Shown here in pieces: positions 49,570 to 58,442 of a DNA stretch of 64,000 nt; positions within the stretch are counted from its first letter, which is position 1, and every line of letters begins with the position of its first letter. This DNA comes from Amorphoplanes digitatis. GTDB lineage: Bacteria > Actinomycetota > Actinomycetes > Mycobacteriales > Micromonosporaceae. Position numbers and translations under genes: made by a program. The stretch covers positions 8,116,501 through 8,180,500 of the forward strand of contig NZ_JACHNH010000001.1 in assembly GCF_014205335.1 (NCBI RefSeq), written 5' to 3'. The notes under the pieces are model-generated. The model ran no database searches and was not told where the DNA came from. It saw only the letters and a program-made list of their open reading frames with translations.

Positions 49570-50550
49570 TTATGCCCATCTTTTGTGGGCGGCGATCCAG
49601 CCGAGTTGGACGCGGCTGTCGACCCTTGCCTTGCGCATCAGTTGGTGTATGCGGCGGTGCACCGTGCGCAGGGACAGGTTGAGCTGTCCGGCGATGGCCT
49701 GGTCGGTGAGCCCGGAGAGCAGCAGTTGGAGGACCTGGCGGTCGAGCTCGTCGAGGTCGCTCGGGTGGGACTCGATCAGCTCGTCCGGGCCGGAACCCGA
49801 CCGCAGCGGAAAGCCGCGGTCCCACTCGGCCTCGAAGAAGGCGATCAGCACGGCGAGCAGGCCGCTGCGGTGCACGAGCAGGGACGACGGCGACTCCGGC
49901 CGGTTGCCGTGGAGGGGCAGGAACGCCGTCTCGCCGTCGACGATCATCATTTTGACCGGGACCTCGTCGACGACCCGGATCTGCTGGCCGGCCGCGAGGC
50001 TGGCGCGTACGTCGGGGGTCATGTCGGGCTCGGACAGTGCCCGGCGGTCGAGCAGGGCCCGATATCGGACGCCGCGGCGCATCGCGGCCCGTTCGGCGGT
50101 GTTCTCGCGGTGCGGGACGACGGTCAGGTTCGGTACGACCATCGACAGGACCTCGTGTTGCGCGGCGTCCTGGATCTGCAGGAACCGGCGGCGGACGACG
50201 TCCGCGTCAGTGAGGATCTCGACCACGTCGGCGGGCAGGCCGGCCGTCCGGTACTCCTCGGCGAGGGCGGCGACGGCGATCTCCGCGGCGCGCAGGTCGG
50301 CCTGGCGTCGCTGCATCAGTGCGCCGAGGGACACCGCGGGCGGTGCCGGGACGTAGTTGGGCTCGTCCTCCGTTGAGGTGGCGACGGCGGTGGCGAGGCC
50401 GCGTGCGATCAGTTGGCCGAGTACGGCGCGGATCTCGGCCGTCGGCCGGCCGAGGTGCTCGGCGAGGTCGACGGCGCGCGCGGAGCGGGACGCCACGAGC
50501 TGCCGGTAGATCTCCTCCTCGGCGGCATCGAGGCCGAGCGGTTCCAGCAT
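49570..50550 (-). CDS. TrmB-like/LuxR-type transcriptional regulator
   Basis: 326 residues. An N-terminal TrmB-like winged helix (LGLDAAEEEIYRQLVASRSARAVDLAEHLG) is followed by a PLD-like middle domain (VPNLTVVPHRENTAERAAMRRGVRYRALLDR) and a C-terminal LuxR HTH (LDRQVLQLLLSGLTDQAIAGQLNLSLRTVHRRIHQLM). This three-part type is common in Streptomyces and Actinoplanes as a regulator of secondary metabolism or secreted enzymes. It lies 82 bp downstream of the subtilase gene on the same strand, behind a terminator. Confidence 0.87.
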   Translation of the reverse strand: MLEPLGLDAAEEEIYRQLVASRSARAVDLAEHLGRPTAEIRAVLGQLIARGLATAVATSTEDEPNYVPAPPAVSLGALMQRRQADLRAAEIAVAALAEEYRTAGLPADVVEILTDADVVRRRFLQIQDAAQHEVLSMVVPNLTVVPHRENTAERAAMRRGVRYRALLDRRALSEPDMTPDVRASLAAGQQIRVVDEVPVKMMIVDGETAFLPLHGNRPESPSSLLVHRSGLLAVLIAFFEAEWDRGFPLRSGSGPDELIESHPSDLDELDRQVLQLLLSGLTDQAIAGQLNLSLRTVHRRIHQLMRKARVDSRVQLGWIAAHKRWA

Positions 50551-50598
50551 GGCGCGTCACCTCATCGGCAGTGAGGCTAGCGAGGATAACGCGGGATG

Positions 50599-50629
50599 AC
50601 GGCCCCGGGCGACGGGCGCCCGGGGCCGT
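50599..50629 (-). terminator. Terminator of the large subtilase gene
   Basis: ACGGCCCCGGGCG and CGCCCGGGGCCGT form a perfect 13-bp stem with a 5-nt loop, 3 bp after the subtilase stop. It separates that transcript from the LuxR-type gene. Confidence 0.82.
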
Positions 50630-50632
50630 TTC

Positions 50633-53600
50633 TCACGGCCGGCTACGCAGTCCGTATGCGCGGGTGATCTCCTGGCTGATCGCGTTGCCCGCGGTGTCTC
50701 GTGCGGTCGCCCGCAGTGACACGTGCCCGTTCGCCGGTGCGGTGAACTCGGCGAGCCAGTCGGCGCCGGAGCGCTTCAGGCGTACCGGGCGCCAGGTGCC
50801 GCCGTCGTCGAAGGAGACGTGCAGCGTGGCGGTCGTGATTTTTCCGGTACCGACCGCGTCCGCCAGGTGTTCGGCCGTCAGGCGTAGCCGCTGTGCGCCG
50901 CCGCGGGCGTTGCCGGACAGGTCGGTGTCGACGTCGTAGTCCAGTTGGAGCAGCGGCATCGTCTCCAGTTTGTCCGGGTTGACGGTGGGGCGGGACACGA
51001 CCTGCCACACCGTGTGGGTGCTGGGCGACAACCGGTACACCGCCGGGTCCCGTTGGGCCCGCATGTCCAGCGTGAAGGTGGTGGCGCCGGGCGGATCCAT
51101 CTCCAGCGACACCGCGGCCCATTCGGACTCCTTGAGCAGGGTGCCGTTCGCCGAGACGGTCAGCCGCAGGGTGTCACCCCACTGCTGGTAGCCGGCGTGC
51201 CCGCGGCCACCGTCCGCCCACGGCTGCACGTTGAAGGCCAGGTAGCCCCGGTCGCGGGTGGAGGACCAGAACGGCTCGTTGTTGCGGGGCCGCACCACCG
51301 GCCCGAAGAAGTTCACCTCCTGGCGGCTGCCGGGCCGATAGGCGTGCGTCTCGCTGACCGAGACCAGCTCCAGGTTCGCCCCGCCGACGGCGTCCTCGGC
51401 CCAGGCGGTGCCCGGCTGGGCCGACACGTAGTCGGTGCGGACGGCCGGGAGGTCCATGGGCAGCTCGTAGCCCAACGAGTAGGTGCGGTACGGCCGGTAG
51501 TCCCAGCGGAACTCGCCGCCGCGGCGCTTGGTGTCGCCGTGGTACCGCATGTCGACCACCGCCAGGTCGCCGGCCTTCGGCCGGTAGGCGAGCGACTTCG
51601 GTACCCGTCCCGGGTGCGGATCCACCAGGTCGTAGACGTACGGCGAGTTCGGCGTGCCGACCGTAGTCAGGCGCAGGCGGCCGCCGGTCGCGCGCTCGAT
51701 CAAGGGCCGCCCGGTTCGGGCGGTGACCCCGACAACCGGGATCGGCACCGGCGTCCCGTCGTCGGCGCCGGCCCACTCGAACAGCTTGCCCGGCCCGTCG
51801 TTCACGACGACGAGCAGCGCGGCACCGGCCTCGACCGCCGCGAGGGCACGCTGCCCGCCGGTCAGCGCCGCCGATCGCGTCACGATCACCGCCTTTCCGC
51901 GTACGTCGCGGCCGGCGTACTCGGCGGGGCTGCCGGTCGGCAGGTATTCGGCGTCGAGCACGGTGCGGCCGTCGTACAGGCTGGAGCCCGGCTGGCCGAG
52001 GAGGTCGACGTCCCGGCCCTGGTCGGCGAGGGTGAGTACCGGGAAGCTCTTGCGCCAGCGGGTCTCGAACTCGAACTCGCCCCGGGTGACCGGCTTGGTG
52101 GGCAGCGCGTACATGGTGTCGATCCACGGTGGCAGCAGGTACTGATCGATGATCGTGCTGGTGTCGCCGTCGGAGCGGTACCAGTTCAGGTACAGCATCC
52201 GGTCCTCGGTCACCCTCGGCACCGTCGCGGTCGCCTCCCGGGCCTGGCGTGCGTCCAGGACGACCTCCCGGTCCCGGTCCAGAACGATCTCGGGGTCGCC
52301 GAGCAGTGCCATGCCGGCCGAGTCGGTGCCGTTGGCGCCCTCGACCTCCAGGTAGGTGAGCGCGCTGTAGGTGCCGGGCCGCAGCCGCAGCTTCGTCGGT
52401 CCGTTCGGATCGAGTGCGACGACCTCCGGGTCGAGGTCGCCGAAGCGCTGGAGCGACAGGTAGCCGCCGGCGGCGGCCCCCGCCCGGTCCTTGACCGTGA
52501 GCGTCAGGCCGTGCCGCTCATCCTCGAGATACAGACCCAATTGGGTACGGGCGAGCACGGTGCCGGCCCGCGCGGCCTTGATCTCGCCGAGGTACCGGCG
52601 GCCGTCGGCGGCCAGGCCCGGGTGGGCGGTCGCGGTGACCGAGGCGGCGCCGTGCGGCGGTACCACCACGGTGTCCGTCGAGAGGGTGAACATCCCCGGC
52701 GCCGTTGTGCCCTGGTCCGCGGCCGGGTCGAGGTCGTACGGGCCCCCCGCTACCGTGCCGCTCACCGCGAGGTCGAGCCGAATCGCCTCGTCGCCGGTGT
52801 TCGTGTAGGTGACCGTCCGTTCGACCGCTTCCGCGGCCGGGTGCGGCCAGCCGACGAATCCGAAGTAGACCGAGCCGGTCGCGGTCACCGGCGTGCCGAT
52901 GCCCGCTCGCAGGTCCAGCCGGCCGGCGCCGATCTGGTACGCGTTGCCGCCCGGCACCGTCGCCGAGCTGCTCATCAGCGCGTTCTTCAGGTCGGCGGCG
53001 CGCCATTGCGGGTGCTGCCCGGCGAGGATCGCGGCCGCGCCGGCGACGTGCGGGGTCGCCATCGAGGTGCCGCTCATCGACTGGTACCAGCCGCCCTGTG
53101 CGGTGCCGCCGCTCTTCGCCGCGAGGATCTCCACGCCCGGCGCCGAGATGTCGGGCTTCAGCGCGTAGTCGCCGAAGCGGGGGCCCATGCTCGAGAAGTA
53201 CGCCCGCTCGTCGGCGGAGTCGACGGCACCGACCGTGAGGGCGGCGTCCGCGGCGCCGGGCGCGCCGATCGACGCCTCCGAACCGTTGTTGCCGGCCGCG
53301 ATGACGAACAGCGCGCCGGTCTGCGCGGTGAGCCGGTTCACCGCCGAGCTCAGCGGGTCGGTGCCGTCGCTGGGCGCGTCATCGCCCAGGCTCATGCTCA
53401 CCACCCGGGCGCCCTGCGCGGCGGCCCACTCCATCCCGGCGATGACCCACGAGTCGCTGCCGGCGCCCTCGTCGGACAGGACCTTCCCGATCAGGAGGTC
53501 CGCCTTCGGCGCGACGCCCCGCTCGGCGCCCGCCGAGGCCGCGCCGCTGCCGCCCACCGTCGACGCGGTGTGCGTGCCGTGCCCGTGACCGTCGGTCGCC

Positions 53601-54403
53601 TCCTCGCCGGGCACGAAGCTGACCGCGGCGCTGACCCGTCCGGCCAGGTCCGGGTGGTCGAGGTCCGCGCCGGTGTCCAGCACCGCGACCTTCACGCCCG
53701 CGCCCTCGAGGCCGGCCGCCCACGCGGTCGGCGCGCCGACCTGCGCGGTGCTCTCCGCCAGGTCGGTGTGCACCTTGCCGTCCAGCCAGATCTTGGCGAT
53801 GCCGTCGGCCAGTGGCGCCGGCCGGGCGTCGGCCTGCCGCGTGCGGGCGCCGGCCGAGGTGACGTCGGTCCACGTCCGGCGGGCCTGCCGCTTGGCCGCC
53901 CGTACGGCGTCGCCGCGCACGCTGGACAGGCTGCGGATCTTCGTGGTGCCGGCCGGCGCCGGCTGAGACGCCGGCGTCCCGTCGGCGTGGCTGATGATCA
54001 GGGGGATGCCGTCGGTGTTCCGGTCGTCGTAGCCGTCCCGGATCAGCGTCGTCACGTCGAACAGCCGTCGGTCGATCCGGTCGGCGGCCAGGTAGGGCAG
54101 TACCTCGTCGGGGAACACGTACAGGTCGGAGCCGATCGTCTGTGCGTGTACGCCGCCACGGGCCCCGTCCGGGCGCTGGACGTCGGTGGCGTAGCGCCCG
54201 CCGCCGATGTCGGTGACGCGTACCCGGTCGCCGGTGATCAGCGTGATGGTGTGTGAGATGCCCGGCCGGTGCGGTTCGGCCGGGGCCGGGGTGGCGGCGC
54301 CGGCCGGCGCCGGCGCGGCCAGCGCCGACGACACCAGGGTGAGCGCGGCGGTCGCCAGCGCGAGATGCCGGCGCGTACGCCGGGCGGGATGTGGCAATGG
54401 CAT
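50633..54403 (-). CDS. Large secreted subtilisin-like serine peptidase (S8)
   Basis: 1256 residues. A signal peptide (about 1-37) and an inhibitor-type propeptide precede the S8 domain (about 215-495), which has Asp near 240 (VAVLDTGAD), His near 275 (DGHGHGTHTAS) and Ser near 446 (SGTSMATPHVAG), so the triad is complete. A protease-associated (PA) domain lies about 815-900 (GKAVIVTRSAALTGGQRALAAVEAGA). The last 350 residues are beta-rich with a probable Ig-like end (VSLRATARDTAGNA). It is secreted and cleaves proteins; the substrate is unknown. It resembles the large PA-containing subtilases of streptomycetes. It is divergent from the PIG-L operon. Confidence 0.92.
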   Translation of the reverse strand: MPLPHPARRTRRHLALATAALTLVSSALAAPAPAGAATPAPAEPHRPGISHTITLITGDRVRVTDIGGGRYATDVQRPDGARGGVHAQTIGSDLYVFPDEVLPYLAADRIDRRLFDVTTLIRDGYDDRNTDGIPLIISHADGTPASQPAPAGTTKIRSLSSVRGDAVRAAKRQARRTWTDVTSAGARTRQADARPAPLADGIAKIWLDGKVHTDLAESTAQVGAPTAWAAGLEGAGVKVAVLDTGADLDHPDLAGRVSAAVSFVPGEEATDGHGHGTHTASTVGGSGAASAGAERGVAPKADLLIGKVLSDEGAGSDSWVIAGMEWAAAQGARVVSMSLGDDAPSDGTDPLSSAVNRLTAQTGALFVIAAGNNGSEASIGAPGAADAALTVGAVDSADERAYFSSMGPRFGDYALKPDISAPGVEILAAKSGGTAQGGWYQSMSGTSMATPHVAGAAAILAGQHPQWRAADLKNALMSSSATVPGGNAYQIGAGRLDLRAGIGTPVTATGSVYFGFVGWPHPAAEAVERTVTYTNTGDEAIRLDLAVSGTVAGGPYDLDPAADQGTTAPGMFTLSTDTVVVPPHGAASVTATAHPGLAADGRRYLGEIKAARAGTVLARTQLGLYLEDERHGLTLTVKDRAGAAAGGYLSLQRFGDLDPEVVALDPNGPTKLRLRPGTYSALTYLEVEGANGTDSAGMALLGDPEIVLDRDREVVLDARQAREATATVPRVTEDRMLYLNWYRSDGDTSTIIDQYLLPPWIDTMYALPTKPVTRGEFEFETRWRKSFPVLTLADQGRDVDLLGQPGSSLYDGRTVLDAEYLPTGSPAEYAGRDVRGKAVIVTRSAALTGGQRALAAVEAGAALLVVVNDGPGKLFEWAGADDGTPVPIPVVGVTARTGRPLIERATGGRLRLTTVGTPNSPYVYDLVDPHPGRVPKSLAYRPKAGDLAVVDMRYHGDTKRRGGEFRWDYRPYRTYSLGYELPMDLPAVRTDYVSAQPGTAWAEDAVGGANLELVSVSETHAYRPGSRQEVNFFGPVVRPRNNEPFWSSTRDRGYLAFNVQPWADGGRGHAGYQQWGDTLRLTVSANGTLLKESEWAAVSLEMDPPGATTFTLDMRAQRDPAVYRLSPSTHTVWQVVSRPTVNPDKLETMPLLQLDYDVDTDLSGNARGGAQRLRLTAEHLADAVGTGKITTATLHVSFDDGGTWRPVRLKRSGADWLAEFTAPANGHVSLRATARDTAGNAISQEITRAYGLRSRP

Positions 54404-54708
54404 GCCGGATGTCCTACCGGCCCGTCGATGGCCGGTGGAAGGAATCGCGCTGGCCGGACTCTGCCATGGCAGCGATCGGCCAAGGTCCGGCTCGCAAGTT
54501 TGGACTCAACCAAGGGCGCAAAGACGCTATTCGGTCATGTCGGACACTCGCGGGGAGGCGCGACGCCGCAGGTCATGCGGGCGGAAAATCGTGACTGTGG
54601 CCCGAATCATGGTCGCGCCGGGGTCGTTCTGTCCATTGTGATCTGACCTGGTATTTCCGTGATCATGTACAGTTCGCGCGCGTTCAAAGTCAACAAACGG
54701 GGGAGCGC
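54404..54708. other. Divergent intergenic region with promoters
   Basis: 305 bp between the large subtilase gene and the PIG-L operon. GGGGGAG at 54698-54704 is the ribosome binding site of the GTG start at 54709, and CATGTACAGTT near 54664 could include a -10. No gene or notable repeat is seen. Confidence 0.5.
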
Positions 54709-56436
54709 GTGCGGGGCAAATACTCAACAAAAGGACAAAGGCGACTGGCCGGTGTACTCACTGGAGTCGTAGCACTACTGGGCGCGACCCTGGTTACCCT
54801 CCAGGCCAGCGGCGGAGTGCTGGACACCTCAGGGTGTTCCCGTGGCCGGGTTCTCAATGTCGTCGCGCATGCGGACGACGACCTCCTCTTCATGAACCCG
54901 GAGGTCCAGCGCGACATCGACGCGGACCGCTGCACCTTGACGGTCTTCATGACGGCCGGCGACGCCGGTGCCGGTGCGGCCTACTGGCAGGAGCGGGAGA
55001 ACGGGCCCCGCGCGGCGTACGCCCTGATGGCCGACGCCAGGGACAGGTGGGACGCCAAGACGGTCACGTTCGGTGACTACGCCGTACGGTATGAGAGCCT
55101 GGCCGGCCGCCCGGACGTGGCGCTGGCGTTCGTCCGCTCCCCGGACGGTGGTGGCGGCGGCTTCCCGTCCAACAACAGCGAGAGCCTGATGGAGCTCTAC
55201 CAGGGCGCGCTTCCGGAGATCCACTCGGTGGACGGGCAGAACACGTACACGAAGGCCGGCCTGGCCGCGATGCTGCTCGACGTCATGGAGACGTTCCAGC
55301 CGGACACCATCCACACGCTGGACTACTCCGACAAGAACATCGGCGCGGACCACAGCGACCACCGCGCCGCCGCATACCTCGCATTTGACGCGCACCGGAA
55401 ATACCGGACGCCGCACAGCATCGGCGCCTACATGGCGTACGGCGTGGACACCCTGCCCGCCAACGTGTTCTACACCGTCGACGACCGCAAGATGGACGTC
55501 TTCATGGCGTACGCGGTGCACGACTCGAAGGTGTGCCAGACCACCGGCGCCTGCCGCAACGGCGCGTACGACATCCGGTCGTTCCGGCAGTACCGCAACG
55601 CCGGCGAGCAGGGCGGCGGCCAGAACGTGATGCCGCTCGCGACCGTCTCCGCCTCATCGGGCGGCAACGTCACCAAGGCCGTCGACGGCCTGACCAGCGG
55701 CGGACCGGTCGCGCCCGGCAACGAGTGGACCACCTCCGGCGGGAAGGCGGGCAGCTGGATCTACGGCCGGTTCGCCAACGTGCAGACCATCGACAGGGTG
55801 GTGCTCTACGACCGCCCGAACCCCACCGACCAGGTCACCAGCGGCAAGCTGACGTTCAGCGACGGCAGCGCCGTCACCGTCGGCGCGCTGCCGAACACCG
55901 GCGAGGGCAAGGTCGTCACCTTCCCCGCCCGTACGGTGTGGAGCCTCAAGTTCACCGTCACCGGGGTCTCCGCGGGGACCCGGAACACCGGCCTCGCCGA
56001 GATGCAGACGTTCGCGACGTCCGTCGCGCCGCAGGCCACTGTGACCGTCTCGTCGCAGAACGTGGCGACCAACCAGCAGGCGGCCAAGGCCGTCGACGGC
56101 TACACGGCCGGCCAGGGCTTCCCCACCAACCGTGAGTGGGCGACCGCGGGCGGTAAGGCCGGTAGCTGGCTGAAGCTGAGCTGGCTCAAGCCGCAGAGCA
56201 TCGCCAAGGTGGTCCTCTACGACCGGTCCAACGGCAGCGACCAGATCACCGGCGGCAAGCTGACGTTCAGCGACGGCAGCTCGGTCAACGTGCCGCCGCT
56301 GCCCAACTACGGCACGCCGCTCACCGTGAGCTTCAGCAAGCGCACCGTGACCTCGATGACCTTCACGGTGACGACGGTCAGCGCCGCGACCCGCAACGTC
56401 GGCCTCGCCGAGATCCAGGTGGAGGCGCCCCGATGA
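54709..56436 (+). CDS. Secreted PIG-L family deacetylase with two discoidin-like C-terminal repeats
   Basis: 575 residues from GTG 54709. A signal peptide or anchor (about 12-34) precedes a LmbE/PIG-L domain with NVVAHADDDLLFMNP (H54, D56/D57; AHADDD instead of the usual AHPDDE) and HTLDYSDKNIGADHSDHRAAA. The zinc set His-Asp...His is kept; the last acidic residue of the first motif is Asp, not Glu. Two tandem domains of about 130 residues (310-440 and 445-575), each with AVDG...EW...GKAGSW, VVLYDRxNxxDQ and GLAEMQ/IQ, are discoidin-like carbohydrate-binding modules. It should remove acetyl groups from an N-acetylhexosamine outside the cell. The next gene overlaps its stop by ATGA. Confidence 0.88.
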   Translation: MRGKYSTKGQRRLAGVLTGVVALLGATLVTLQASGGVLDTSGCSRGRVLNVVAHADDDLLFMNPEVQRDIDADRCTLTVFMTAGDAGAGAAYWQERENGPRAAYALMADARDRWDAKTVTFGDYAVRYESLAGRPDVALAFVRSPDGGGGGFPSNNSESLMELYQGALPEIHSVDGQNTYTKAGLAAMLLDVMETFQPDTIHTLDYSDKNIGADHSDHRAAAYLAFDAHRKYRTPHSIGAYMAYGVDTLPANVFYTVDDRKMDVFMAYAVHDSKVCQTTGACRNGAYDIRSFRQYRNAGEQGGGQNVMPLATVSASSGGNVTKAVDGLTSGGPVAPGNEWTTSGGKAGSWIYGRFANVQTIDRVVLYDRPNPTDQVTSGKLTFSDGSAVTVGALPNTGEGKVVTFPARTVWSLKFTVTGVSAGTRNTGLAEMQTFATSVAPQATVTVSSQNVATNQQAAKAVDGYTAGQGFPTNREWATAGGKAGSWLKLSWLKPQSIAKVVLYDRSNGSDQITGGKLTFSDGSSVNVPPLPNYGTPLTVSFSKRTVTSMTFTVTTVSAATRNVGLAEIQVEAPR

Positions 56437-58442
56437 CCGTCTACCAGTCCGCCGCCCGGCCCGGCCCGTCGCGGCGCAACCGGCGGCTGATGTTCAGCCT
56501 GATCGGCGCGATGGCCGTTGCGGCGGCCGGCGTCACCGTTCCGGCGTTCGCCGACACCGACCCGGACGTCCGGCTGATCGTCGGCCTCGAGGCCGCCGAG
56601 CGGCAGGACACGACCGAGGAGCTCGCCGACAAGGGATACCGGCTGAAGACGAAGGGCCGGCTCGAACAGCTCGGCGCCCGTACCCTGCTGGTTTCGGAGG
56701 ATGACGCGGCGAAGGTCGCGGCACGGCTGCGTGGCCAGGACGGCGTCGCGTTCGTACAGCTGGACCGCCGGGTCTCGGCGCTCGCCGAACCGGAGGCGGA
56801 GGTCACCGAGTCGGCGAGCCCGGCGCCGTCCGAGCCGGTCGAGGCCGCCTCGGAGCCGTCGAGCACGCCGCCGGACGAGCCGCCGCCGCTGGAGGTCTCC
56901 AGCCCGCCGACGACCACGACCCCGCCGGACGAGCCGACCGTCGGCGAGGACCCGAAGAACCCCGACGGCGGGTCCACCACGACCGCCTCCGAGCCCGAGC
57001 CGGCCGACCCGCCGGCGGTGACCGCCGCACCCTGGGACGCGCTGGCGCAGCTCGGCGTGCCGGAGGCGCTCCGGTCGAGCACCGCCTGGAGCAGCCAGAC
57101 CGTCGCCGTCGTGGACACCGGCGTCTCGCCGGTCGGCGACCTGGCCGGCGCGGTCCTGCCGGGCGCGAACGTGGTGGAGAACGCACCGGACCCGGCCGAC
57201 GCGCGCGACGACAGCACCGACGGCCACGGCACGGCCGTGGCGTCGCTGATCAAGTCGGCCTGCCCGGCCTGCAAGATCCTGCCGGTCAAGGCGCTCGACA
57301 AGCGGGGCACCGCGTACGAGAGCGAGGTGGCCCAGGGCATCACGTACGCCGCCGACAAGGGCGCCCGCATCATCAACCTGTCGTTCGGCGCCCCGGTCCA
57401 GCCGGGTACCCCGGACGCCGGCGAGCTGTTGCAGACCGCCGTGAACTACGCCCGCGGCAAGGGCGCCGTCGTGCTGGCCAGCGCCGGCAACGACGCGTAC
57501 GGGACCGTGAAGTACTACCCGGCCGCGAACAACGGCGTCCTGGCCGTGTCCGGCACCAACTCGGCCGGCGCGCGATACACCAAGGCCGACGACCCGGCCG
57601 GCCTGGCCGGCGCCAACTCCGGGGCGAGCTGGGTGGACCTGGCCGCGCCGTACTGCGCGGCCGCGCTCACCACCGCCGGCACCCGGGACCAGGTCTGCGG
57701 CACGTCCTTCTCGACCGCGCTGGTCTCCGGCGTGGCCGGGCTGGTGAAGTCGCGTACCGCGGCGGCCAACCTGTGGACCATCGAGAACGCCCTGACCGGC
57801 ACCGCCACCGCCCCGGCCGCCACCGACGCGTGGCTGGCGTTCGGCGAGGTCCGGGCCGACCGCGCGGTGCTCAAGGTGGACACCACCGCTCCGGTGGTCG
57901 GCGCCACCACGCCGGCCTACCTGAAGCGCTTCCGCGGCACCGTCTCGGTGGCGGCGAGCAACATCACCGACGCGGGCGGCGGCTACCCGGGCGGCTCCGG
58001 CGTGACCCACGCCGGGCTCTACGTCGACGGCAAGTGGTACGCGAGCGACTACAGCGCGCCGTTCGCGGTCAACTACAACAGCGGCACCCTGAACCGTACG
58101 GTGAAGTTGCAGTGGAAGGTCTTCGACCGGGCCGGGAACGTCGGCATCCTGAACCGCAACGTGATCGCCGACAACGCCGGACCGACGCTGACCTGGACCT
58201 CGGGGCCGAAGAACGCCAAGGTGAAGGGCACCGTCACCATCAAGGCGAAGGCGAGCGACCCCGCCGGCGTCTCCCGGGTCGAACTGTGGATCAACGGCAA
58301 GCTGAAGCAGTGGGACTGGACCTCGAGCTACTCCTTCAAGGTCAACACCAAGTCGTACGGTAAGACCATCAAGGTCCAGCTCCGCGCCAACGACAAGGTC
58401 GGCAACGTCCGTTCCCTGACCACCTACACCTGGAAGCGATGA
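56433..58442 (+). CDS. Secreted S8 peptidase with acidic Pro/Thr linker
   Basis: 669 residues. A signal peptide runs to about 37 (VPAFADT) and a propeptide covers about 38-115. A linker rich in Pro, Glu, Ser and Thr (about 120-200, e.g. SSPPTTTTPPDEPTVGEDP) precedes the S8 domain: Asp near 226 (VAVVDTGVSP), His near 264 (STDGHGTAVASL), Ser near 424 (CGTSFSTALVSG). The C-terminal 170 residues are two Ig-like domains (VDGKWYASDYSAPF; VELWINGKLKQWDW). It overlaps both neighbours by ATGA, so it is translated with the PIG-L deacetylase and the fusion protein. It may process a product or partner of that operon. Confidence 0.9.
   Translation: MTVYQSAARPGPSRRNRRLMFSLIGAMAVAAAGVTVPAFADTDPDVRLIVGLEAAERQDTTEELADKGYRLKTKGRLEQLGARTLLVSEDDAAKVAARLRGQDGVAFVQLDRRVSALAEPEAEVTESASPAPSEPVEAASEPSSTPPDEPPPLEVSSPPTTTTPPDEPTVGEDPKNPDGGSTTTASEPEPADPPAVTAAPWDALAQLGVPEALRSSTAWSSQTVAVVDTGVSPVGDLAGAVLPGANVVENAPDPADARDDSTDGHGTAVASLIKSACPACKILPVKALDKRGTAYESEVAQGITYAADKGARIINLSFGAPVQPGTPDAGELLQTAVNYARGKGAVVLASAGNDAYGTVKYYPAANNGVLAVSGTNSAGARYTKADDPAGLAGANSGASWVDLAAPYCAAALTTAGTRDQVCGTSFSTALVSGVAGLVKSRTAAANLWTIENALTGTATAPAATDAWLAFGEVRADRAVLKVDTTAPVVGATTPAYLKRFRGTVSVAASNITDAGGGYPGGSGVTHAGLYVDGKWYASDYSAPFAVNYNSGTLNRTVKLQWKVFDRAGNVGILNRNVIADNAGPTLTWTSGPKNAKVKGTVTIKAKASDPAGVSRVELWINGKLKQWDWTSSYSFKVNTKSYGKTIKVQLRANDKVGNVRSLTTYTWKR

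Noticed and set aside
50945..54256. An 1103-codon plus-strand open frame
   Set aside because: It is antisense to the large subtilase, whose catalytic triad and domain order are intact; composition is that of a shadow frame.
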